A stretch of DNA of 49,758 nucleotides, taken from NCBI GenBank assembly GCA_025057415.1, contig JANWXI010000009.1, positions 1 to 49,758 on the forward strand, in the 5' to 3' direction. Under the pieces are notes generated by a model that worked only from the letters and a program-made list of their open reading frames with translations, was not told the origin of the DNA and made no database searches. Shown one piece after another: positions 41,222 through 49,758 of the stretch (position 1 is the first letter of the stretch; each line of letters begins with the position of its first letter). Source of the stretch: Chitinophagales bacterium. Lineage in GTDB: Bacteria > Bacteroidota > Bacteroidia > Chitinophagales > LD1. The position numbers were made by a program, and so were the translations under genes.

Positions 41222-42715
41222 TTAAAGATGTTCTGCGCCGTGGCGAAGGTCGCGCGCCAGACGCTCATACTCTGCCTGGCGGACTTCTTCTTCGCGCAAT
41301 TTGCGTAACTGAAACGGGGTTTCGAATTGTAGTTCGCCCGGAGAGCCGAGTTTTTCAAACGACAGAGCAGGGTCGTTAAGAAATTGTACCCGGCGTTTCA
41401 CCGTGTCGGTTAATATAAAACCAATGGTGACGGAATTGGCGTTGTTATTCAGCTCAGGCATGGAGCGGAGAAGCGAAATGGTAAGGTACTCGTCACCGTC
41501 TTCGTTTTTGCTGATAACGGCATCAACCAGCGTTTTTTTGCTTTCCGGTTTCCATCGGGCATCGAGGTAACGCATAAGGGAGCGCGTAATCCAACGGCGG
41601 TAGTTTTGTTCGCTGATGATGTAGTGAATGTCCACCTGGTTGCGGCTCAGATGCAACTCTTTCGAAATTTCCTTCAGGTGTTTTGAGGGTTCTTTGCTGC
41701 TGTAACGAATGAAGTACAGTTCATTAAAACCGAAAAACCTGGGGAGCAGATTGGCGATGCGCTGAAAGAGCATTTCGGGCGAAGCGTTGTATTTATCTAA
41801 CATTGCCGTGATTGCCTCGGGCCGCCACTTTTTAAGGGCAAAAAAATCTTCCAGGTCTTTGATGAGGTTATCTTTGCGGATGTGCAGCGCCTGGGCAAAG
41901 TAGGATGATTTGAAGTTGTTTAGCACGTGGTCGAAACTCTCCACTTTGAGCCAGGAGGTAGTCATCGGACGTTTGTCAATATTCATGTAGGCGTAGCCCA
42001 GTTCTTTACCAAACAAAAAGATGCGCTGCTGCTCGGTGAGTTTTTTGTTGAAGAGCAGCATAGGGCGTTCGCCTTTTACGAAAACCGAACGGAAATGCCG
42101 CAGCTTGGGGTATTCGGCAAAATCTGTTTCTATAAGCTGGTAGTTAAAATGCGATTTCAACAGCGAGGCATACACAGAGGCGCTCCAGGGGCTTTTGTTT
42201 TTTTCTTTGATGCCCGCGCGAAAGTTTTCGGCAGCTTCTTCCAAATCCTCAAAATAGTTATCGTTCATTTCCTGATAAGAGCGTAGGCAACTGAAATAGA
42301 AATGTTCCTCCTGCAGGTTGTAGTGCCGGGCTATTTCAAACACGGAGTTTATTAAAGCCGAGAGCGAGGTGGGGGCGCTGGCCATCATGCTCATGAGCAG
42401 GCCTTTGTCCACGCCAAAGGTTTCAAACAAAAAATCATTGATGATTTTGAGATTGAGCACCTGCACCACCGGGGTCAGGTTTTTATTGATTTTGAGCGAA
42501 ACGAGCTGGTCGTAGGTAGTATCGAGCGCTTTGGCAAGCTCGGTTATTTTATCGGGCTTGGGATATTTTTTGCCGTTCTCAATTTCGTTGAGGTAAGAGA
42601 CCGATACACCGCTTTTTTCGCTCAATTCCTGCAGGGAGAGTTTTTTATCGGTGCGTAATTTTTTGAGTTTTAAGCCAAAGATGATGCGGATGTTTTCTTC
42701 GGTGGTAGTTTCCAT
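41222..42715 (-). CDS. XRE-family transcriptional regulator with long C-terminal domain
   Basis: A 497-residue protein. Residues about 10-70 form an XRE helix-turn-helix (LKKLRTDKKLSLQELSEKSG, then SYLNEIENGKKYP). The long remainder resembles the ScfR/RamB/PrpR type, in which an IrrE-like (DUF955) region and a DUF2083-type tail sense acyl-CoA-linked metabolites. The HExxH of active IrrE peptidases is not visible, so it is probably non-catalytic. Known relatives control glyoxylate, propionate or acetate use, but no such gene is adjacent. Downstream is the TMTC-like gene and upstream is UbiA, both on the same strand. Confidence 0.86.
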   Translation of the reverse strand: METTTEENIRIIFGLKLKKLRTDKKLSLQELSEKSGVSVSYLNEIENGKKYPKPDKITELAKALDTTYDQLVSLKINKNLTPVVQVLNLKIINDFLFETFGVDKGLLMSMMASAPTSLSALINSVFEIARHYNLQEEHFYFSCLRSYQEMNDNYFEDLEEAAENFRAGIKEKNKSPWSASVYASLLKSHFNYQLIETDFAEYPKLRHFRSVFVKGERPMLLFNKKLTEQQRIFLFGKELGYAYMNIDKRPMTTSWLKVESFDHVLNNFKSSYFAQALHIRKDNLIKDLEDFFALKKWRPEAITAMLDKYNASPEMLFQRIANLLPRFFGFNELYFIRYSSKEPSKHLKEISKELHLSRNQVDIHYIISEQNYRRWITRSLMRYLDARWKPESKKTLVDAVISKNEDGDEYLTISLLRSMPELNNNANSVTIGFILTDTVKRRVQFLNDPALSFEKLGSPGELQFETPFQLRKLREEEVRQAEYERLARDLRHGAEHL

Positions 42716-42866
42716 ATTTGCCGGCAGCGAATGATACGCAAATGAAGGAATTTTGTGCGATAAGCGAAATTTCGCTGTTTACAAAAGAGTTGCTGCGAAA
42801 GATGATGGTATGCTCCTTGGTGTTTCTGGTATTAAAGTAAGAACTAATACTGCGCAAATTATTCAC

Positions 42867-43832
42867 TCACAGGTCACCCTTCCCGAAGTAATAAAACGCA
42901 GGCATGCTGCCTATTCCTGCCAGCATGATGAATTTTAGCAGGGCACTTACTATACCCCATTGCGCATTGTTTTTAGCCGTGAAGATTAGCCCGATAGCGC
43001 CAATTGTGGGTACTACCACCAGCGTAAGCAGATAAAAAAACTCCTTCATGGCGCGCATGTCCCAAAATCCCTTCATAAAATAACCCAGGCCGCTCAGCAT
43101 AGTGAGTAGTATCAGCGCGGCTATCCACCGCGCTGTGTTTGTGCCGTACAGAACCGGCAGCGTATTGATACCGAACTCTTTGTCGCCTTCTTCGTCCTGC
43201 AGGTCTTTCACCAACTCACGCGCCAAGTTTGTGAGGAAAGCAAATCCCGAATAAAATATTACGGCATTGCGTATAAGCCCCAATATCCGTGGCGCGAATT
43301 CGAAATGGATAGTAGCCAAAAATTTCACCTCCATCAGGAATAGCAACCACAGGGGCGTGGCGGTAAGAAGTGCGATGAGCACGTTGCCGGCAAAAGCGAC
43401 TTTTTTGAGAGAAGAGGCGTACGCATAAAGCAGGAGTACTGCTAACATATACACATACTCCATCGGACTGTAGTTGTAACTGTAGCTGATATAGAAAGCA
43501 ATCCCTATACCTGTAATAGCCAATACCGCATGCAGCAGCAATGCCGTGTTTAAACTGATGAGGCCTTGCGGAAGCGCCCGATGGGGTTTATGGGCGCGGT
43601 CTAATTCAAAATCGTAGTAATCGTTGATGATGTTGCCTGCAGCCGCCACTAACATTACTGACACCACAAACAATACAAAATCAATCGTTGTAAGCGGCAA
43701 AAGTTTGGTGTATAGCTGGTGATAGTGATTGGGCACAATCAGGCAGTAGTAAAAAAACGTAAGTGTAAGGGCAAGAAACAACAAATTTACGGCTCTCAAC
43801 AGCGAAAGCCAGAGGCGGATGTTTTTCAACAT
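42867..43832 (-). CDS. UbiA-family prenyltransferase
   Basis: About 321 residues from ATG 43832 (MLKNIRLWLSLLR; the frame extends to 43862). Eight to nine membrane helices with both Asp-rich prenyl-diphosphate sites: NDYYDFELD at 70-78 and KDLQDEEGDKEFGI further on. RAHKPHRALPQGLIS follows the first site as usual. The family attaches prenyl chains to quinone, heme or glycerol-phosphate acceptors in the membrane. The pattern resembles the geranylgeranylglycerol-phosphate synthase-like group common in Bacteroidota, but MenA or heme O roles cannot be excluded. It is divergent from the oxidoreductase gene with 119 bp between. Confidence 0.9.
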   Translation of the reverse strand: MLKNIRLWLSLLRAVNLLFLALTLTFFYYCLIVPNHYHQLYTKLLPLTTIDFVLFVVSVMLVAAAGNIINDYYDFELDRAHKPHRALPQGLISLNTALLLHAVLAITGIGIAFYISYSYNYSPMEYVYMLAVLLLYAYASSLKKVAFAGNVLIALLTATPLWLLFLMEVKFLATIHFEFAPRILGLIRNAVIFYSGFAFLTNLARELVKDLQDEEGDKEFGINTLPVLYGTNTARWIAALILLTMLSGLGYFMKGFWDMRAMKEFFYLLTLVVVPTIGAIGLIFTAKNNAQWGIVSALLKFIMLAGIGSMPAFYYFGKGDL

Positions 43833-43951
43833 GGCGTGAATATGCAAACATTTCATTGTCAACTTTAGCTAACAATCCACATTTGCTTCTGCACAATCGG
43901 CTACATGGTGTAAAGGTAAATATGCTGCAGCGGAGTACTTTCGTGCTACGC

Positions 43952-44962
43952 ATGGCCAAAAAGGTACGAATTGGCGTTCTGGGGGTTGGTCATTTGGGGC
44001 GTATTCACCTGAAACTGCTCCGCGAGATGACTTGCTATGATATAACGGGTTTTTACGATCCCGATGAGAGGAATGCCTCCCGCGCAGAGCGGGAATTCGG
44101 CATCCGCCGGTTCGAAAGCGCCCACGCCCTTATAGACAACTCCGATGCGGTTGATATTGTGGCTACCACCACAGCACATTATATGCTCGCCAAAGAAGCC
44201 ATCACCAAAGGGAAACACCTGTTTGTTGAAAAGCCCCTTGCAGCCACAGTAAGGGAAGCGCATGAGCTGATGAAGTTGGTTGATGAGGCGCGCGTCAAAG
44301 CCATGGTGGGCCATGTGGAGCGGTTCAATCCTGCCATTTTAGCATTAGACAGAAAAAACCTTCGGCCGCTTTTCATAGAAGTACACCGCCTGGCAGAGTT
44401 TAACCCGCGTGGCACAGATGTGAGTGTGGTATTAGACCTGATGATACATGACCTGGACATTATCCTCAGCATCGTGAGGGGAAATGTAAAACGCGTAAGT
44501 GCCAGCGGTGTGGCTATCATCAGCGCTACGCCCGACATTGCTAATGCGCGTATTGAGTTTGACAACGGATGCGTAGCGAACGTAACCGCCAGCCGCGTGA
44601 GCGTAAAAAGCATGCGCAAGATGCGCATCTTTCAGCCCGGCGCATATATCAGTATTGATTTTCTGAAAAAGAAAAGTGATGTGTTTCGTTTAGAAGATAA
44701 AGCTCCTGTTTCGCAAAACGGGAATGTAAACCATCTGGAGATTGAATTGCCCGGGCAATCCAAAAAATACATTACGTACGAAACAGTAAATCGCAGCGAT
44801 GTGAACGCCATTCAAACTGAGCTGGAGTTATTTTATCAATCCATTGCACACCACAAAGCTGTGCCCGTTACGTTTGAGGACGGATACCGCGCTATGCACC
44901 TGGCACAACAGATACTAGACAAAATCAACGCACAATTGGTGGTTAAGAAAGGTATCGGGTAA
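43952..44962 (+). CDS. Gfo/Idh/MocA-family oxidoreductase
   Basis: About 336 residues from ATG 43952 (MAKKVRIGVLGVGHLG; an upstream frame to 43856 overlaps ubiA's leader). Rossmann NAD-binding GVGHLG at the N-terminus, catalytic lysine in the EKP motif at E93-K94, and MVGHVERFNPAILAL after it. The family oxidises hydroxyl groups on sugars or nucleotide sugars. The VGHVERFNP string is shared by GnnA-like UDP-GlcNAc 3-dehydrogenases of lipid A synthesis, among others, so an envelope-sugar role is plausible but unproven. No partner aminotransferase is adjacent. Confidence 0.88.
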   Translation: MAKKVRIGVLGVGHLGRIHLKLLREMTCYDITGFYDPDERNASRAEREFGIRRFESAHALIDNSDAVDIVATTTAHYMLAKEAITKGKHLFVEKPLAATVREAHELMKLVDEARVKAMVGHVERFNPAILALDRKNLRPLFIEVHRLAEFNPRGTDVSVVLDLMIHDLDIILSIVRGNVKRVSASGVAIISATPDIANARIEFDNGCVANVTASRVSVKSMRKMRIFQPGAYISIDFLKKKSDVFRLEDKAPVSQNGNVNHLEIELPGQSKKYITYETVNRSDVNAIQTELELFYQSIAHHKAVPVTFEDGYRAMHLAQQILDKINAQLVVKKGIG

Positions 44963-45133
44963 TGGTAGTTAATCGGATGCAACTACACCTACTGTTGCCG
45001 GCAGCTTACATGCTTTACAGTTAAAAAACATCCTTTAGTTGAATAATACGCATAGCATATATGAGATTACATCTTCCTATGATGATTCTTTGGAAAAACA
45101 ACCTGCACTTCAAGCGCAAATAGTATCGTAGAT

Positions 45134-46711
45134 TTATTGCAACACCAGCTTGCTGCACGAGCGATGTGTGTTGTATTCTACACACACCTGATAAATGCCT
45201 TTTGACAGTTGCCGCAAGTCCATCGAAGTGTAATGGTAATTTTCGCGTGTTTGATAACCGGTATTACAGATGAGCAGTTGACCACTCATATCATATATGT
45301 TCACGGTGCGCACATTATAGCCGCGAAACATCACCTGACAATTATCCCGGGCGGGGTTCGGGATAATTTGTAATAATTTGCTAACGGAAAAATCATCAGA
45401 AACGCCAAGGTGCACCGGCGTTTCAAAACTCAGCGCAGCGCAGTAGATGGCTGTTTGGTTTAATTCAGCAGCGGTCCAGGCGGGGCGAACTACTCCACCG
45501 ATAGCCGCCAATCCGATGTAATCGCCCATAAACACATTTGGCTTAGGCAAAAACGGTTTGTTGTTGATGCGATAATCTGTAAATGTTTGGCCCCCATCTT
45601 TAGATACCGAGAGGTAAACATCTGTGCTGTCGCCTGTGTGATTTCGTCTGTCGTAATACAGTATGTACAGGTAGCCGGTCTTTTGGTCAATCGTGAAGTA
45701 GCTCATAAAGTTGGCGCGTTGGGTTAGGTCCTGATTTACGCGCACAGGGGCGGACCAGGTCATTCCTCCGTCAATGCTTTTTACCAAAAACACATCGGGG
45801 TTGTTGGCGCCGTTGCGGTGGTCAGTAAAATTGATATAGATAGTTCCGCGGTAGGGGCCGTTGCTCAAATCGCATTGTATAAACGGCAATCCATTGCACC
45901 GCGAGAAACCGCTCACCGGATAATTCCACCCGCCCACCTGTTGAGTCACCACAACGTCCTGTGCTAACCAGGTAAGTCCCCCATCCGTGGAGCGGTCGAA
46001 GTAAATAAGCGAGTCGCGCGCCCATGTAACATAAATTTCATTTTGCGGTCCAAAGGCGGGCACTGCCCCCTCAGTCGTTTCGTCATCGTCCTTGCAGTCA
46101 CCGGCAAATTCATTGATACGCACCGGCGCGCTCCAGGTAATGCCTCCGTCCACACTTTTGGAAAACAGAATCCGGGAGCTATCGTTGGGGTCAGCGCTCC
46201 CGTATTTATCAAACTCGGTCCAGGTAAGGGCAATCTCGTTCGTGTTTGCATTTACCGATGCCCACTGTTTATCCTGCATTTTGGGCAAATTCAATCCGGT
46301 GAAAGAACCGTTACTCCAGGCAATTCCGTTGCCTGAACGCTGGCACACGATGCGGTCGCACCAATTCGGCCATACGAAAATGGTATCGTTTTTCGCCAGA
46401 TGGAAATACAAAAAATTTCCGGCTGTATCACAGAGCAACACCGGGTCGCCCCAAATACCATACGATGAAGTTACCGGCACCTGCGTCCACGTAACCCCCG
46501 AATTGTGCGATACAAATATTTTTTGCGTATTCGCACCGAGCACCAGCAGGTTAGTATCGGCCGGGTGCATGGCAATACTCACTTCGTTGGGATTGTTTGT
46601 GTTGCTGATAAGATAGTTGGGAAACGGCTGTGCCGGGAGCCAGAAGCTCTGAATAAACATTAAACAAAATATAAATATAATTTTATTTATATGTATAAAG
46701 CGGGTGCACAT
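45134..46711 (-). CDS. secreted BNR-repeat (sialidase-fold) protein with T9SS sorting domain
   Basis: About 525 residues from ATG 46711, with signal peptide core IIFIFCLMFIQSFWLPAQ. The body has Asp-box repeats of sialidase-like propellers: SHNSGVTW, SVDGGITW, STDGGLTW, SIDGGMTW and SKDGGQTF. The last 80 or so residues form a type IX secretion sorting domain (PNPARDN, NIYDMSGQLL, LSKGIYQV). Asp boxes mark the propeller fold but not sialidase activity, and the catalytic Arg triad could not be placed. It is probably surface-exposed. With ATG 46711, only 29 bp separate it from the divergent ceramidase-like gene. Confidence 0.88.
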   Translation of the reverse strand: MCTRFIHINKIIFIFCLMFIQSFWLPAQPFPNYLISNTNNPNEVSIAMHPADTNLLVLGANTQKIFVSHNSGVTWTQVPVTSSYGIWGDPVLLCDTAGNFLYFHLAKNDTIFVWPNWCDRIVCQRSGNGIAWSNGSFTGLNLPKMQDKQWASVNANTNEIALTWTEFDKYGSADPNDSSRILFSKSVDGGITWSAPVRINEFAGDCKDDDETTEGAVPAFGPQNEIYVTWARDSLIYFDRSTDGGLTWLAQDVVVTQQVGGWNYPVSGFSRCNGLPFIQCDLSNGPYRGTIYINFTDHRNGANNPDVFLVKSIDGGMTWSAPVRVNQDLTQRANFMSYFTIDQKTGYLYILYYDRRNHTGDSTDVYLSVSKDGGQTFTDYRINNKPFLPKPNVFMGDYIGLAAIGGVVRPAWTAAELNQTAIYCAALSFETPVHLGVSDDFSVSKLLQIIPNPARDNCQVMFRGYNVRTVNIYDMSGQLLICNTGYQTRENYHYTSMDLRQLSKGIYQVCVEYNTHRSCSKLVLQ

Positions 46712-46740
46712 GCTCAAAAATTGTTTACTTCTTAGCGCGT

Positions 46741-48108
46741 ATGCGTTTGAACAAACGTACAAAGATTGTCTTATTTTTTGTGTTTTGGTTGGCGCTGGCA
46801 GCGTTATTCATTACTCCTGCCGACAACGCTACGCCGGAGCAAAGTGAATACTACGCGAAGCAAATGACAGAAATCCGGCATCGGCTGGCACGAATGAGCG
46901 TTGCGAGCGATAGTTTACCGGTACATGCGGGCTGGAGCCGGGTACCGCTCGTACCACCTTTTACAACCCCCATCGCCATTGACGCACACCGCGGCGGAAA
47001 ACATTTTGCTTGTGTTCAGGATAGCATATATGTACGGGCAGTTGTGTTTAAACAGGGCAATACCAAAGTGGCTTACATATCAGCCGATTTGCTCATAATA
47101 CCGCCACTCGCTGCGCGGCTGGCTGATTCGCTGCTGCATCCGTACGGATACCGGGAAACGTGTCTGTACTACACCGCCACGCACACACACAGCAGCATAG
47201 GTGGTTGGGCAGATAGTTACGTTGGGGAGCGCTTTGCGGGTACGTATGACCCGCGCGTACCTGCTTTCATTGCGCAGCAAATCTGCAGCGCCGTATTGAA
47301 TGCCGAGAGAAAGTGCAGCAAGGTATCGGTGGGGTTTGCAGAAGCGCCCGCTCCCCGACTGGTGTACAACCGTTTGGTAACAGACATGGCTAAGTTGCCC
47401 GATTCGTGTGGCACGGTAGATAGCATGCTCCGCATCATCAAGTTGCGAAACGACAATGGCGAAACTGCTGCCATCGTTGTCTTTTCAGCACACAACACAG
47501 TTTATCACCAGTCCATGATGTGTTTATCGGGCGATTGGTCGGGCGAGATGATGCGCCTTACGGAGTGCGACCGTACGCTTGACTTTTGCTCGTTCAGCGC
47601 CGGTTCTGTAGCCAGCCACGGAACCTACCCGGTGCCTGGTGGTGAAGATGTGCAACTTCAGTACATGGCTGCCGGTACAGCAAAAATTGTGAAAGCATGT
47701 ATAGATACACTTGCGGTGCAACCGGTCTTTCGCTTAGCATGTACAACTATACCGTTGTATCTGCGTTCTCCGCAAATTCGGCTGAACCGGTGGTTTTCGC
47801 TCCGCCCCTGGTTGTTCTACAGATTTGCAGGGCGCGATAAACCCGTTGTAAGGGTATTGCAGTTGGGCGATTTGCGCATGATAGGATTACCCTGCGATTT
47901 TTCGGGCGAAATTACGATTGTACTTAGAGCAAAGTATCCTTCTCAACGATTTCTGATAACCGATTTCAACGGCGGGTACATCGGCTATGTGGTTCACCCG
48001 CGCCATGAGAACTTGCGCACCTATGAAACCAAGACCATGAACTGGTTTGGCCCCGGCTCGGGCAGATACATGATGCAGATAATTGAAACCATTTTAGCGG
48101 CAGATTGA
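46741..48108 (+). CDS. neutral ceramidase-like protein
   Basis: A 455-residue protein with one N-terminal hydrophobic segment (residues 9-25) for export or anchoring. HAGWSRVPLVPP and the zinc-site THTHSS (147-152) match the neutral/alkaline ceramidase N-terminal domain, which hydrolyses the N-acyl bond of ceramide. Length is shorter than full ceramidases (600-700), and the C-terminal Ig-like domain is missing, as in many bacterial single-domain members. Many Bacteroidota make sphingolipids, so a lipid substrate is plausible. It precedes the Nnr gene by 43 bp on the same strand. Confidence 0.85.
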   Translation: MRLNKRTKIVLFFVFWLALAALFITPADNATPEQSEYYAKQMTEIRHRLARMSVASDSLPVHAGWSRVPLVPPFTTPIAIDAHRGGKHFACVQDSIYVRAVVFKQGNTKVAYISADLLIIPPLAARLADSLLHPYGYRETCLYYTATHTHSSIGGWADSYVGERFAGTYDPRVPAFIAQQICSAVLNAERKCSKVSVGFAEAPAPRLVYNRLVTDMAKLPDSCGTVDSMLRIIKLRNDNGETAAIVVFSAHNTVYHQSMMCLSGDWSGEMMRLTECDRTLDFCSFSAGSVASHGTYPVPGGEDVQLQYMAAGTAKIVKACIDTLAVQPVFRLACTTIPLYLRSPQIRLNRWFSLRPWLFYRFAGRDKPVVRVLQLGDLRMIGLPCDFSGEITIVLRAKYPSQRFLITDFNGGYIGYVVHPRHENLRTYETKTMNWFGPGSGRYMMQIIETILAAD

Positions 48109-48151
48109 CGATGAAGTGTAATTTTACATGGGTAAACCTGTTCCGAGCCGT

Positions 48152-49687
48152 ATGGCATTGAAAGTACTTACTGCTGCCCAAATCCGCGAAGCCGATGCTT
48201 ATACTATTGCCCATGAGCCGATTGCCTCGATTGATTTGATGGAGCGCGCAGCGGGAGCATTTACGGAAATTTTACTGCAGGAATACGACTTACAAGGGAG
48301 ACCGGTTGCAGTTTTTTGCGGCACCGGCAATAACGGCGGTGACGGGCTGGCAGTGGCGCGTATGTTGCAGCACAGCGGCGCACAACCGCTTGTTATAGTT
48401 GCAGGCGACACTTCCAAATCCACCGCTGATTTTCAAATTAACTACCGCCGCGCCCGGGATGCATCTGTGCGTATCGTGCAGGTTGAGAATGATACGCCCT
48501 TTCCGGATATAGACCCGCGCAGTATCATCATAGATGCTTTGCTGGGCACCGGCCTGTCGCGCCCCGCAGCAGGCATCTATAAACGGTGTATTGATTTTAT
48601 CAATCAAATCAAACGAACGGTTGTTAGCGTAGATGTACCCTCGGGTTTGTATTGCGATAGACCCAACCAACAGCACGACAGCATTGTGCAGGCAACGCTC
48701 ACCATCACATTCCAGTGCCCGAAGTTGAGTTTTCTGTTACCTGGTAGCGGTGAGTACTGCGGTGCTTTGCGCATAGCCGATATTGGTCTCAGCAAAGAAT
48801 TTTTACAACAAATTGAAACGCCTTGTTACCTTACAGAAAAATCGGATTTTACGGACTGGTCTGTATGGAAGCGAAAAAGATTTTCGCATAAGGGGCATTT
48901 TGGCCATTTAGTGATAGCTGCAGGCAGCTACGGTAAAGCCGGTGCGGCTGCACTGTGCGCCCGTGCTGCTATGCGCTGCGGCGCCGGCTTGCTCACGGTA
49001 CAAACACCCCGTGCTAATTTGATGGTGGTGCAAACTGCCGTACCGGAAGCGATGTGCCTTGCGGATGATGAAGAGCGCTGCATCACCCACATGGGGGCTG
49101 CTTTTGCCGATGCTTATGCCATTGGGCCCGGCTTGGGCACCGATGCGCTTACCGGAGAAGCATTATTAAAATTTTTAATTCAAAATCAAAAACCTGCGGT
49201 TCTCGATGCGGACGCACTTAATCTGATAGCCCGGTTACCCGATGCAAAGGCAGTACTGAACGAGAGGTATGTTTTGACACCCCACCCCGGGGAGTTTGCC
49301 CGGCTGGCAGGTGATTGTGAAAATAGTTTTTCGCGGCTGGAAGCCGCACGTGAATTTGCAATGGCGCACCGCATTGTATTGGTGCTCAAGGGAGCTTACA
49401 CAGCCGTGATTGATAACAGCGGTAAGGTGTATTTCAATCCTACGGGTAATCCGGGTATGGCCACAGCCGGCAGCGGAGATGTGCTGACCGGTATCATCGG
49501 TGCTTTGTTGGCGCAAGGACTTTCCCCTGCCGAGGCGGCGCGGCTTGGGGTATATCTGCATGGTATAGCGGGTGACATGGCAGCAGATGAACACTCACAG
49601 GCAGGGATGATAGCGGGAGATATTGTACGCTGTTTACCCCGCGCTATAATGGAATTGATGCGGGGCGAAGAACATACATTACCATAA
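48152..49687 (+). CDS. nnr: bifunctional NAD(P)H-hydrate epimerase / dehydratase
   Basis: About 511 residues from ATG 48152 (MALKVLTAAQIREADAYT; an ATG at 48128 would add eight). The N-terminal epimerase (NnrE/YjeF) has GTGNNGGDG at 57-65 and VDVPSGL. The C-terminal dehydratase (NnrD) has GHFGHLVIAAGSYGKAGAA, AIGPGLG, LTPHPGEFARL and GNPGMATAGSGDVLTGIIG. Together they repair hydrated NAD(P)H, with ADP or ATP used by the dehydratase. The fused form is usual in bacteria. It is a housekeeping gene with no functional link to its neighbours evident. Confidence 0.96.
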   Translation: MALKVLTAAQIREADAYTIAHEPIASIDLMERAAGAFTEILLQEYDLQGRPVAVFCGTGNNGGDGLAVARMLQHSGAQPLVIVAGDTSKSTADFQINYRRARDASVRIVQVENDTPFPDIDPRSIIIDALLGTGLSRPAAGIYKRCIDFINQIKRTVVSVDVPSGLYCDRPNQQHDSIVQATLTITFQCPKLSFLLPGSGEYCGALRIADIGLSKEFLQQIETPCYLTEKSDFTDWSVWKRKRFSHKGHFGHLVIAAGSYGKAGAAALCARAAMRCGAGLLTVQTPRANLMVVQTAVPEAMCLADDEERCITHMGAAFADAYAIGPGLGTDALTGEALLKFLIQNQKPAVLDADALNLIARLPDAKAVLNERYVLTPHPGEFARLAGDCENSFSRLEAAREFAMAHRIVLVLKGAYTAVIDNSGKVYFNPTGNPGMATAGSGDVLTGIIGALLAQGLSPAEAARLGVYLHGIAGDMAADEHSQAGMIAGDIVRCLPRAIMELMRGEEHTLP

Positions 49688-49758
49688 ATGCGCAGCGCAT
49701 ACAACAGTGGTTGTATTTTCGGTGTTATCTACCAGCACTTTGAATAGCGCGAGATGCC
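49679..49758 (-). CDS. possible partial C-terminal end of a gene, edge of window
   Basis: One minus-strand frame is open from the window edge to a TAA at 49679-49681, giving about 25 residues ending AAHLW. It would overlap the nnr stop by 9 bp, like other convergent pairs here. Too short to identify. Confidence 0.25.
   Translation of the reverse strand, partial: HLALFKVLVDNTENTTTVVCAAHLW

Noticed and set aside
46092-46616. 174-residue frame antisense to the BNR protein
   Set aside because: Opposite-strand shadow of Asp-box coding sequence.
1-49758. tRNA, rRNA, CRISPR, insertion sequence or prophage
   Set aside because: No cloverleaf, ribosomal core, regular spacer-repeat array, transposase or phage protein was recognised in any gap or frame.

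Overview
The window looks like a chromosomal segment from a free-living Bacteroidota, most likely near the Chitinophagales/Sphingobacteriia. This rests on two secreted proteins with type IX secretion C-terminal domains, a PKD-rich giant surface protein, a ClpC ATPase, a MeaB GTPase, a long-form PurF, few Shine-Dalgarno sites and moderate GC with AT-rich intergenic DNA. I see no rRNA, tRNA, CRISPR array, transposase or phage gene, so it reads as core chromosome carrying surface-polysaccharide gene blocks.  Layout: 0.3-3 kb holds a secreted TPR protein converging on MeaB. 3-13 kb is polysaccharide block 1: an O-antigen ligase-like membrane protein, a WaaE-like GT2, three GT4-type glycosyltransferases, an AGMO-like membrane hydroxylase, a zinc-ribbon methyltransferase, WecB and an FkbM methyltransferase. 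13.1-13.8 kb is non-coding and contains a GC-rich two-hairpin repeat and a separate long hairpin. 13.8-16.5 kb holds a beta-lactamase-fold hydrolase and PurH. 16.8-22.1 kb is the giant duplicated LamG/PKD surface protein, followed by a GT4. 23.3-31.5 kb is polysaccharide block 2, one tight minus-strand array: polymerase-like membrane protein, GDP-mannose 3,5-epimerase-like enzyme, Wzm/Wzt-type exporter, WbqC, a NeuD/PglD-like acyltransferase, a WecE-like aminotransferase and a glycosyltransferase. It sits directly downstream of the long PurF. 33.7-38.5 kb holds ClpC, an ATP-grasp/HAD pair and RpiB. 38.65-38.81 kb is an inverted second copy of the 13.2 kb repeat. 38.9-49.7 kb holds a TMTC-like TPR membrane protein, a long XRE regulator, a UbiA prenyltransferase, a Gfo/Idh/MocA oxidoreductase, a BNR-repeat T9SS protein, a ceramidase-like protein and the NAD(P)HX repair enzyme Nnr.  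How it fits together: the two polysaccharide blocks encode parts of a cell-surface glycan pathway: nucleotide-sugar enzymes (WecB, GME-like, WecE-like), at least six transferases, N-acyl decoration (NeuD-like, WbqC), ABC export with a glycan-recognition domain on Wzt, and ligase/polymerase-like membrane proteins. The dTDP-sugar precursor genes rmlA and rmlB are not here and must lie elsewhere. The most unusual signals are the repeat pair, whose hairpin stems are preserved despite sequence change, and a perfect 19-bp palindrome upstream of clpC.
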